Positions 8,501 through 13,882 of a stretch of 13,882 nt of DNA are shown in pieces. The first letter of the stretch is position 1. Every line of letters starts with the position of its first letter. The translations under genes and the position numbers were made by a program. The DNA is from an uncultured Eubacterium sp. (GTDB lineage: Bacteria > Bacillota > Clostridia > Lachnospirales > Lachnospiraceae). The notes under the pieces were generated by a model that was given only the letters and a program-made list of their open reading frames with translations, was not told where the DNA came from and searched no databases. The DNA is taken from assembly GCA_910584345.1 (NCBI GenBank), contig CAJTZX010000073.1, positions 1 to 13,882 on the forward strand, read 5' to 3'.

Positions 8501-10045
8501 TTCCGCATCAGGCGTTTTATCATCTGACATATTTTTCAGCGGATTTAATCCAAGCAGTATTTCGTCACCGTCCAGCAGACCATCCCCATCCGTATCTGGA
8601 TTGCATGGATCTGTTTTATATGTATCCAGCTCTATCTGGTCAGATAAACCGTCCAAATCTGTATCCGAACGATTGACTGCTGTCCCAAGCTGTACTTCTC
8701 TGATATTAGACAATCCGTCGCCATCAAAATCTTCGTCCGCGTCACTGACTCCGTTACCATCCGTATCTGTGAACGTAGGCTCTGTACAGGACAGATAAAT
8801 CTCTACATAATCGCTCAGTCCATCTCCATCCGTATCATCTTTCAGATCTGACGTCTGAAACAGCTTTTCAACCCAGGACTCAACGCCGTCATCATCAATA
8901 TCTGTAATATTATTCGTCCACTTTGCATATAAAGTCAAGTCAGCCGTCACAGCCTTACGAAAATCATAAGCAGCTGTCAGCTCTTTGTCACTGTACCAAC
9001 CTGCAAACACAAAACCTTCTTTTACAGGATTTTTCGGCTCTTCAGCAGTTTTTCCGTGTTCAACTGTCTGGCTCTTAACTGCACTGCCGCCATTTGTTTC
9101 AAATTTCACCTGATATTTGACCGGTTTTTGTACGGTTCCTTCGTTTCCGCTGCCATTATTGCCGGAACCCGTATAATTTACTAGCGGATAATAGGTTTGC
9201 CACCTTGCATAAATCGTAATATTTTTAGTAACAGCAGCTGAAAAATCATATTTTTCCGTTAATTTTTCGTTCGCATACCATCCACTGAATCTATATCCGT
9301 TTCTTACCGGATTTTCAGGTTTTTGTACAGTTTTTCCACTCTCCACGCTCTGGGATGCAATCTCATTGCCTCCATTCGTTTCAAATCTTACCTCAAAAAA
9401 CTCCGGTTTCTGTTCCGGCTGCGACGTTTCCTGTTCCGGCTTTGGAGTTGCCTGCGTACCGTTTGGTTCAACGGCATCTTCCGTTACAACTGCATTATAT
9501 ACTAACTTGTATGTCTTTTTATACGCTGTTATTTTTGCAGTTATTTTAGCCTTCCCTGCTGCAACGCCTGTTAATTTTCCTTTTTTCGATACAACCGCCA
9601 CTTTTTTGTTGTTTGACGACCATACGATTGTCCCCTTTTTAGGTTTGTTCTTCATTTTAAGCGTCACACTCTTACCGGCTATTACTGTAATGTTTTTACC
9701 GGATACTGCAGGTCGTTTTACAGTTGTCTTACATGTGAGCTTCGATTTCTGTCCATTCTTTTTGACCGTAACAATAATTTTGGTACTTCCGGCTGCTTTC
9801 CCTGTTATTTTTCCGTTCCGGGTAACAGAAGCAACTGCCGGTTTTCGAGATTGAAAAGTGATGTTTGCTTTTGATGCATTTTTCACTTTTAGCTTCGCTG
9901 TTTCACCAATAGAAATACTTACCGATTTTTTGGATAAGATCGGCTTTACAGCTGCACCCGTGGGTATTGCAGTAGTCGGAATCATTGTAACTGCAAAAGC
10001 AATTACAAGCATTATCACTACTGCGTGTTGTAGCAATTTCTTCAT
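5516..10045 (-). CDS. Giant secreted protein: BIG2, InlB_B, calcium repeats, vWA and class-3 lipase-like domain
   Basis: This is a 1509-residue exported protein. A signal peptide (1 to about 31, MKKLLQHAVVIMLVIAFAVT) is followed by two BIG2 Ig-like domains (about 36-188), a Pro/Glu linker, and two InlB_B repeats (about 217-283 and 310-376, FETNGG...GW...W). Six DxDxDG calcium-binding repeats of thrombospondin-3 type follow (382-495). After a mixed beta region and a low-complexity linker (about 680-745) comes a von Willebrand A domain (752 to about 945) with MIDAS DTTGS (760-764) and VTD (869-871). Two more calcium repeats (975-983, 1031-1039) lead to a C-terminal alpha/beta-hydrolase resembling class-3 lipases: GHSRG (1253-1257, Ser1255), an Asp near 1302-1303 in NEDDAFPGLP, and His1485 or His1487. 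Start: AGGAGG stands before the ATG. No sortase motif or C-terminal membrane anchor is seen. Surface binding plus lipid or ester hydrolysis is inferred; the substrate is unknown. Confidence 0.93.
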   Translation of the reverse strand: MKKLLQHAVVIMLVIAFAVTMIPTTAIPTGAAVKPILSKKSVSISIGETAKLKVKNASKANITFQSRKPAVASVTRNGKITGKAAGSTKIIVTVKKNGQKSKLTCKTTVKRPAVSGKNITVIAGKSVTLKMKNKPKKGTIVWSSNNKKVAVVSKKGKLTGVAAGKAKITAKITAYKKTYKLVYNAVVTEDAVEPNGTQATPKPEQETSQPEQKPEFFEVRFETNGGNEIASQSVESGKTVQKPENPVRNGYRFSGWYANEKLTEKYDFSAAVTKNITIYARWQTYYPLVNYTGSGNNGSGNEGTVQKPVKYQVKFETNGGSAVKSQTVEHGKTAEEPKNPVKEGFVFAGWYSDKELTAAYDFRKAVTADLTLYAKWTNNITDIDDDGVESWVEKLFQTSDLKDDTDGDGLSDYVEIYLSCTEPTFTDTDGNGVSDADEDFDGDGLSNIREVQLGTAVNRSDTDLDGLSDQIELDTYKTDPCNPDTDGDGLLDGDEILLGLNPLKNMSDDKTPDAERTFTQEISKANIAKELLESDNAAIPSLKAEMSGNINRKVVIERSESTEFSDSRSLIGDAIDISGDNLENAELSFRLTTSTPALLTVDDGANTFSTNLICRYNEDGTTKYFETDFNAETNTVSATVDGDGTYFVLDVRAMFSDLGLNMPQVSDVYALQDVIPYACAEEEEELPEQSNYDSPNYQTGNDVSNGYDTGISVASEYTVTPAAYVVTPQAYNAVPASAYTQKAITMPGVQAQADIVFIIDTTGSMTPYIENVRNNLIAFTDALKAKGVSANLALVEYRDIEADGMGSTIVHKSGNGSSSWFYDTEEYKSAIATLGSSGGGDADESAVDALETARLLDMRASAGKIFILVTDAAYKNENRYGIPSMSSEIELLKNEGVSCSVVSAAVEKETYRDLYDKTDGIFCDINNSDFHTEIMAIADKIGNNIVGDGYWIYLRGPVPVPVRLDEKPYIGSTVDTDGDGAPDVVELATVEPEEYVDLDEIIRVVSKGTIINTNYGTVAAYKYNSNPIIADTDFDGLPDDTDPEPKKHSFTGRMEQYNKEDVLQYAADKGSIAFNIDYRWFFGDVTKYNEDLSVLSSLFAADIYENRSDIDNDSDVQVYIDDLLTKRHKPEELFEALGMQDAKVFEVGFTDHDRTEIAVGHHFVEYNGEKKEIILTAIRGMNGSLEEWTSYFDIGADTEEYYKLTGEHPEWTNKENHKGFDVTANRVMQAIDQYVSETSGIRGDAQKMYWVTGHSRGAAIANIVGANLEEAGASAVTYTFGAPATTTSAKTYTTIFNIINEDDAFPGLPLEGKWGFGRYGNDKKVSVSKCSGGTTLLETGSSYKGSAFKDFTGLDYESSEKIDWMLKRFESVADSREDLYRFTHDFNTIVYGRGNYETEEEAMQAANDKMMSLRPMLQQLGEFTTASGRDAYGNRIYYEVCYQTPAYFMQTLADWLANETVYEAASKYANARSAFVVTYLSGMEHPHWTETYYLIAKGMYNYGSETRGW

Positions 10046-10088
10046 ACTTTTGATCCTCCTATATTTGATGTTGGCTTAACCGTGTAAT

Positions 10089-10117
10089 ATAATATCAAAA
10101 AAATTTATGCTTGTCAA
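10089..10117 (-). promoter_or_regulatory. Strong promoter of the giant secreted protein
   Basis: On the minus strand TTGACA (10117-10112, perfect) is followed after 17 bases by TATTAT (10094-10089, five of six). Transcription would begin near 10082, about 37 bases before the start codon, with AGGAGG in between. This is the best promoter in the window. Confidence 0.75.
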
Positions 10118-10133
10118 TCTTATTTTCAGCAAA

Positions 10134-10226
10134 TGTACCAAAAAAATTTTTGTACAAATATCTAAAGCATCTACAATAAAGGCATTCTAAAAACTATATC
10201 GCCGTTGTATTGTGAGTATTGTACAA
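10134..10226. promoter_or_regulatory. Candidate operator region with two TTGTACAA palindromes
   Basis: The octamer TTGTACAA occurs at 10150-10157 and again at 10219-10226, 69 bases apart. The first copy is the right half of a 23-base imperfect palindrome (10134-10156, TGTAC...GTACA with A-tract and T-tract inside). That palindrome lies just upstream of the minus-strand -35 at 10117-10112; the other copy lies on the lichenase side. The placement suggests a shared regulator of the divergent genes, but no regulator gene is nearby and chance cannot be excluded in AT-rich DNA. Confidence 0.4.
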
Positions 10227-10296
10227 CTTTAAAATAAATATGAAATCAGAAAGAACAGAAATCATCCGGTTACAAAATAAAAATGAAGTCATCTAA

Positions 10297-10326
10297 TTGA
10301 TATATTAAACAATATTCTGATATGAT
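10297..10326 (+). promoter_or_regulatory. Candidate promoter of the lichenase gene
   Basis: TTGATA (10297-10302) and TATGAT (10321-10326) are spaced by 18 bases. Transcription would start around 10333, leaving a leader of about 65 bases to the ATG at 10399. The rest of the 10046-10398 gap is AT-rich and shows no further gene. Confidence 0.45.
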
Positions 10327-10398
10327 TTCCACCAAAAATATTATATACTGCAAGCATCAGTCAATTACAAAAATATTTCAAAACAGGAGGAATTTTTT

Positions 10399-11136
10399 AT
10401 GAGAAAAACATGGAAAACAATTGTTTTTTCACTGGCAATCGCAGTAAATGCTTTATGGGGCTGCAAGCTGGATGTCTCTGCTGCATCCTTATTTCCAGGC
10501 GACTATTTTGGTATCGGATTTGACTGGGACGAAACCGATAAGATGGAAAAGTCAGACGGCTGGTCAAATGGCGGAATGTTTGATTGTACATGGAGTGCAA
10601 ATAACGTAAGCTTTTCAGACGGCAAAACGCATCTGTCCATTAATAAAGATGGAAGAGGCGGATATACAGGCGGAGAATACCGCACACGGCAGGCATTTGG
10701 TTACGGCATGTATGATGTAAGCATGAAGCCAATCAAAAACGTTGGTGTAGTGACCTCTTTCTTTACATACACCGGACCTTCTGACGGAACAGTATGGGAT
10801 GAAATTGATATTGAGTTTCTTGGAAAAGATACAACAAAGGTACAGTTTAACTATTACACAAATGGCGTAGGGGAACACGAATACTTATATGACCTTGGCT
10901 TTGACGCATCACAAAGCTACCACCAGTATGGTTTTTACTGGGATCAAAACAGCATTACATGGTATGTAGATAATAAACCTGTTTATACCGCTACAAAAGA
11001 TATTCCAAAAACTCCGGGAAGAATTATGATGAACGTATGGCCTGGAAAAAATGTTGACGAATGGCTGGGCCGTTACAATGGCGTTACCCCTCTTACCGGA
11101 AGTTATGACTGGATTTCTTATACAAAGACAAACTGA
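10399..11136 (+). CDS. Secreted GH16 lichenase (endo-beta-1,3-1,4-glucanase)
   Basis: This 245-residue enzyme should hydrolyse beta-1,4 links next to beta-1,3 links in mixed-linkage glucans such as lichenan and cereal beta-glucan. The signal peptide covers about residues 1-29, with cleavage likely after VSA or VSAA. Cys21 is not in a clear lipobox because Trp stands at -2. The GH16 catalytic block WDEIDIEF (133-140) gives nucleophile Glu135, helper Asp137 and acid/base Glu139. FFTYTGPSDG, GKDTTKVQFNYYTNGVG and GRIMMNVWPGKNVDEWLGRYNG are typical of lichenases rather than laminarinases. The disulfide of the Bacillus enzymes is not conserved: Cys63 is kept but its partner position reads GGEYR, as in clostridial homologues. 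AGGAGG precedes the ATG. It is divergently transcribed from the giant secreted protein. No carbohydrate-binding module or dockerin is attached. Confidence 0.96.
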   Translation: MRKTWKTIVFSLAIAVNALWGCKLDVSAASLFPGDYFGIGFDWDETDKMEKSDGWSNGGMFDCTWSANNVSFSDGKTHLSINKDGRGGYTGGEYRTRQAFGYGMYDVSMKPIKNVGVVTSFFTYTGPSDGTVWDEIDIEFLGKDTTKVQFNYYTNGVGEHEYLYDLGFDASQSYHQYGFYWDQNSITWYVDNKPVYTATKDIPKTPGRIMMNVWPGKNVDEWLGRYNGVTPLTGSYDWISYTKTN

Positions 11137-11139
11137 TGA

Positions 11140-11349
11140 AAAAAAGCTGGTAAATCTCGAGAAGGCCCTTGGGAACAAGTTGACATGCTTGTTTCTTATG
11201 ATTCCAGAATCCATCAGGCAGGTTGGAGTATGGGAATGGCTGTGATTGAAAATGACTCCAAACTCATTCAGCTCGCACCGACGCAAATGTATCCGACACT
11301 TTTGCAGATTTCCTATGGCATTGCAAAAATAGAAACCGTCGAAAGCTAA
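11140..11349 (+). pseudogene. Unidentified coding relic in frame with the lichenase, after tandem TGA stops
   Basis: The lichenase ends in TGATGA, and the same frame then stays open for 69 codons to the TAA at 11347-11349. It reads KSREGPWEQVDMLVSYDSRI and ends with PTLLQISYGIAKIETVES. Composition is protein-like. The only usable start is an ATG at 11185, without a ribosome binding site, which would give 54 residues. I do not recognise the family. It may be the 3' end of another gene brought next to the lichenase by deletion, or a former C-terminal extension now cut off by stops. Confidence 0.4.
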
Positions 11350-11406
11350 CAATTAGAACAGTTTCAAACTACAGCTATCATCATTAGGTAACTTATATTA
11401 GGAAAC

Positions 11407-11446
11407 AAAAACGTGAAACATAAAATATTTTATGTTTCACGTTTTT
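11407..11446. terminator. Perfect 40-bp palindrome, bidirectional terminator
   Basis: The 40 bases are an exact palindrome centred at 11426/11427, with left arm starting AAAAACGTGAAACATAAAAT. In RNA either strand gives a stem of up to about 18 bp ended by U5. It lies between the plus-strand lichenase region and the minus-strand lytic transglycosylase stop at 11471, where a shared terminator for convergent transcripts is expected. Confidence 0.85.
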
Positions 11447-11470
11447 ATTACCATGGATTCATTTTTAATA

Positions 11471-12436
11471 TTAAACTGTTTTGTTTAAAAAGATAGCCAT
11501 CCGACTCTGACCACCTGCCGTCATATACTCAAATGCATCAAGCGCATCTGTCTGTTCGGTCTCATTTTGCTGATAGGTATTCACACGACCCTGTGCATCC
11601 TTTACTTTCATTGTCAAAATCTTTGCCGGTTCTTTTTGCTGTTCCTGTATCTGCTGGTTCTCCACCAACCCGGCAACCTGCTCACTGCTTCCCTGACTCT
11701 GGTCGTCTGTTGGTTTTGCTTCCATCTCTTCTCCGGTCAGTTTTTCATAGATCACTCTCGTAAACAGCTGTAAAAATTCCAGATAATCATCATAATCAAA
11801 ATATTGATTCATAATCTTTTGCAGCGTATTGCCTGAACTACCTGCCGTCTGCGCAGATGACCAGACAGAAGCTGCGCCTGTTCCCACTGTGGAACTGGTT
11901 CCAGAACCAGCTGTCCCGGAACTGTTCGGTATCGTAACGCCTTCTTCCAGATATCTTAATACTTTTACTACATAGTTTTGTGTTTCATGAAACGGTGGGA
12001 TACCGCCGTATTTATCTACATTGCCGCTTCCTGCATTATAAGCCGCAACTGCATAAGACAGATTTCCATTATATTTTTCCAATAAACGGCTGATGTACTG
12101 TGCACCGCCCATAATATTTTGTTCTGGATTGTAAGCATCCGTAACGCCAAGGGAAGCTGCCGTTGCGGGCATTAACTGCATAATTCCCATTGCGCCGCAA
12201 TGAGAGGTTGCATCTGCACGAAAATTTGACTCAGCTTTTGCCATCGCTTTCAGCAAATCTTTCGATACATGATACGTATCCGAAGCTTTCTGAAAAATCT
12301 GCTCCAAATAATTTCCATAGCCCTGCGACGTCTGATTCATATAATTAGAAAAATATGTACCGGCTGTACTCGTATTTTGCTCTGCTTCAACCGGTATAAA
12401 AGTACCATCTGCGTTTAATACGGAATTTACATTCAT
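11471..12436 (-). CDS. Lytic transglycosylase with SLT domain
   Basis: This 321-residue protein has a soluble lytic transglycosylase domain (about 43-165) that cleaves the MurNAc-GlcNAc bond of peptidoglycan with 1,6-anhydro product formation. Visible motifs are catalytic Glu69 in AKAESNF, GAMGIMQLMP (81-90), AAYNAG (131-136) and ETQNYV (151-156). The remainder is a Ser/Thr/Gly-rich linker, a Gln-rich stretch and a C-terminal segment of unknown fold (about 270-321). No signal peptide or membrane segment is visible at the N-terminus (MNVNSVLNADGTFIPVEAEQ). It must therefore leave by another route, for example a flagellar-type or holin-like path, or act after lysis; the sequence does not decide. 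A weak AAAGGAAAAGGAT ribosome binding site lies somewhat far from the ATG. It follows the C39/LRR gene by 62 bases on the same strand and is probably co-transcribed. Confidence 0.92.
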   Translation of the reverse strand: MNVNSVLNADGTFIPVEAEQNTSTAGTYFSNYMNQTSQGYGNYLEQIFQKASDTYHVSKDLLKAMAKAESNFRADATSHCGAMGIMQLMPATAASLGVTDAYNPEQNIMGGAQYISRLLEKYNGNLSYAVAAYNAGSGNVDKYGGIPPFHETQNYVVKVLRYLEEGVTIPNSSGTAGSGTSSTVGTGAASVWSSAQTAGSSGNTLQKIMNQYFDYDDYLEFLQLFTRVIYEKLTGEEMEAKPTDDQSQGSSEQVAGLVENQQIQEQQKEPAKILTMKVKDAQGRVNTYQQNETEQTDALDAFEYMTAGGQSRMAIFLNKTV

Positions 12437-12498
12437 AATACTCGTTATTATCCTTTTCCTTTCTTAAGAACTTGTCCGAACATCTATGCTGCAGCGCC

Positions 12499-13656
12499 TT
12501 ATTGCTGTCCGAAACCTACCGTAGCTGTAATCGGAACCGAAGTGCCTGAGAGTAAAGCAGTAAATGTTTCTGTCTGCTCTCCGATCATAAAAATCTGCGC
12601 CTTCTTATGGAGCTTTGCAAACGCATCCGCCCCGATCTGTTGCAGATGATCTGCATATATGGTCAATTTCTGCAACTTTTTACACTGATAAAATGCTTTT
12701 GGCTCTATGAAAACGACATTTGCCCCTACCGTAACCTCTTTCAGCTTATCCGAACCTGCAAACGCATCCTCTGAGATTTGTATCACCTGATATTCTACAT
12801 CATGGATCCGGACGGTTTCCGGTACGTTAACTACTGCATCATCGGATACACATCCCGTACAGGCTGCCGTCTTTTTCTCCTCATCTAAAATCTGGTACCT
12901 CAGACCATCCACAATCTGATCTGTCTGCTGCATATCTGACCTGTCCACTACTAAATTTACCGGTTTTTTTACGTACCAGCACCGCTTTGCCGATTCTGGC
13001 GTAATAGAAGCCTGGTCAATCGGATACCTGCCGTATGGCTTATCATTGGATGGATCTGAACAGTAAAAAATCCCGTCCGTATAATCCGTCACAAGTATCG
13101 CATGAGGTTTGCGCGAATTATAGATGACAATTCCTTCCGGGTGCTTGTCCAACAACCGTATCAGCTCGTTTTTCGAAGAAAGTGTCTTATGTGCAACACT
13201 AATTCCGGCTGCAGTAAAATTCCATTTCAAACCTGTCTTTTCCACCCATGCATATTTCCGCACAGACTGTTCCGTAATCTGCCTCCAATCCTTATTTCCC
13301 GAAAGCATTGCAGCTCTGCGAATCATCATCGCGCTGGCTGTCAGTGTACAGACGTGTGCCCGGGACTGCTTCAAAAACACTTCTTTATCATTTAATTCTG
13401 TAAATGTCACAGCTGTTTTTTCCGGTATATTTGCCGTATTTTCTGTATCCGTCTCCTGTGCCTGCTCTTCACTGACTGTCTCTGCTCTGCCTGCTATTGT
13501 CGGCAAAGATAAGTTCCATAAAAATGCAAAACACAAAAACCACGCGGTTGCCTTTTTCATTTTCTGATTGTTTGTATGTATCTTACTTTTATTTATATCA
13601 ATTCTATGTATACCACTTGTATGAACAACTCTTTGCTGCGTATGCCTTTTTTCCAT
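12499..13656 (-). CDS. Exported C39-like peptidase fused to a BspA-type leucine-rich repeat
   Basis: This 385-residue protein begins with a basic 30-residue leader, followed by a hydrophobic segment (about 34-56, ATAWFLCFAFLWNLSL) that should be a signal peptide or membrane anchor. A papain-fold domain like C39_2 peptidases covers about 85-235: Cys103 in AHVCTLTASAMM, His185 in KPHAILVTDY and Asp201 in YCSDPSND are the likely catalytic set. Residues about 251-361 form a short BspA-like LRR_5 module (ISEDAFAGSDKLKEVTVGAN, then IEPKAFYQCKKLQKL). I chose the ATG at 13656, preceded directly by AGGAGG. The longer frame starts with TTG at 13773 inside the likely -35 element. Residue assignments are by motif reading; substrate and true protease activity are unknown. 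C39-like domains of this kind may be adhesive or process bacterial peptides. Confidence 0.8.
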   Translation of the reverse strand: MEKRHTQQRVVHTSGIHRIDINKSKIHTNNQKMKKATAWFLCFAFLWNLSLPTIAGRAETVSEEQAQETDTENTANIPEKTAVTFTELNDKEVFLKQSRAHVCTLTASAMMIRRAAMLSGNKDWRQITEQSVRKYAWVEKTGLKWNFTAAGISVAHKTLSSKNELIRLLDKHPEGIVIYNSRKPHAILVTDYTDGIFYCSDPSNDKPYGRYPIDQASITPESAKRCWYVKKPVNLVVDRSDMQQTDQIVDGLRYQILDEEKKTAACTGCVSDDAVVNVPETVRIHDVEYQVIQISEDAFAGSDKLKEVTVGANVVFIEPKAFYQCKKLQKLTIYADHLQQIGADAFAKLHKKAQIFMIGEQTETFTALLSGTSVPITATVGFGQQ

Positions 13657-13744
13657 AACTCCTCCTGAATCCTTTTTCCAGCATCTAATTCTAACGTTAA
13701 GGTCTGCACAGCAGACGCACAGACTTTTTTGGGCTGTTACAAAT

Positions 13745-13773
13745 AGTTTACAGTAACTTGAAGCATATGACAA
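13745..13773 (-). promoter_or_regulatory. Candidate promoter of the C39/LRR and transglycosylase pair
   Basis: On the minus strand TTGTCA (13773-13768, five of six) and TAAACT (13750-13745, four of six) are spaced by 17 bases. Transcription would start near 13738, some 80 bases before the chosen ATG. Farther upstream, 13800-13820 holds a weak GTTAC/GTAAC inverted repeat. Nothing else is visible to the window end. Confidence 0.45.
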
Positions 13774-13882
13774 GTGGGTAATTGTAGAAAATGAAAAAAT
13801 AGTTACTGTGAGGTAACAGTTCAGGTAGCAATGTCATTAACTTAAGCTTTTCATAGACAGACTTTGCGCCTGGTGGAATGGT

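Noticed and set aside
8112..8798. Plus-strand 228-codon frame
   Set aside because: It mirrors the region before the vWA domain, including the Asp/Gly-rich calcium repeats of the giant minus-strand gene. Its Ser/Pro-rich composition is the expected shadow of that bias.
9366..9854. Plus-strand 162-codon hydrophobic frame that looks like a membrane protein
   Set aside because: It is antisense to the Lys/Val-rich BIG2 domains, which give Phe/Ile/Val-rich shadows; there is no ribosome binding site.
10399..10461. Lichenase as a lipoprotein anchored through Cys21
   Set aside because: The residues before Cys21 read LWG; Trp at -2 does not fit a lipobox, and a signal peptidase I site VSAA follows a few residues later.
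12499..13773. Longer 424-codon start for the C39/LRR protein
   Set aside because: That start is a TTG overlapping the probable -35 element, whereas the ATG at 13656 has AGGAGG directly before it.
13800..13830. GTTAC/GTAAC inverted repeat near the right edge as a terminator
   Set aside because: The stem has only five pairs; the adjoining T-rich run on the minus strand is suggestive but the hairpin is too weak to call.

Overview
The window looks like chromosome from an anaerobic, low-to-moderate GC Gram-positive bacterium of the Clostridia, most plausibly a gut Lachnospiraceae-type organism. The reasons are [FeFe]-hydrogenase maturation genes, AGGAGG-type ribosome binding sites, consensus sigma-A-like promoters, a clostridial-type lichenase and large secreted proteins built from BIG2, InlB-type and calcium-binding repeats. 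The species cannot be fixed from the sequence alone.

Layout. Positions 1-855 (minus) are a GC-richer relaxase fragment of the kind carried by Tn1549/CTn-like conjugative or mobilizable elements. It runs off the left edge and has lost its N-terminus at a junction near 856-860. A small orphan ORF (857-1060) and a 410-base non-coding stretch with two promoter-like sites and a perfect 11-bp inverted repeat follow. Positions 1474-4600 (plus) are a hydrogenase maturation operon: hydF, a small TM1266-family putative regulator, and hydG. hydE and the hydrogenase itself are not in the window. Positions 4645-5336 are a decay zone holding a C-terminal scrap of a PHP-domain phosphoesterase, a strong hairpin, and a dihydrofolate-reductase-family gene that has lost its N-terminal coding region.

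Positions 5516-10045 (minus) encode a 1509-residue secreted multidomain protein: signal peptide, two BIG2 domains, two InlB_B repeats, six calcium-binding thrombospondin-type-3 repeats, a linker, a von Willebrand A domain, two more calcium repeats, and a C-terminal class-3 lipase-like domain with GHSRG. It is divergent from a GH16 lichenase (10399-11136, plus). The 353-base gap between them has promoters facing both ways and two copies of the palindrome TTGTACAA. An in-frame coding relic follows the lichenase stop. A perfect 40-bp palindrome then acts as a likely two-way terminator against the convergent minus-strand pair: a secreted C39-like peptidase/BspA-type leucine-rich-repeat protein (12499-13656) and a lytic transglycosylase (11471-12436).

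Working together: the left gene block supports maturation of the H-cluster for fermentative hydrogen metabolism. The right half is a cluster of exported proteins that would act on polysaccharide, lipid or ester, peptide and peptidoglycan at or outside the cell surface. The least conventional item is the vWA/calcium-repeat/lipase protein. No CRISPR array, tRNA, rRNA or complete insertion sequence was seen.
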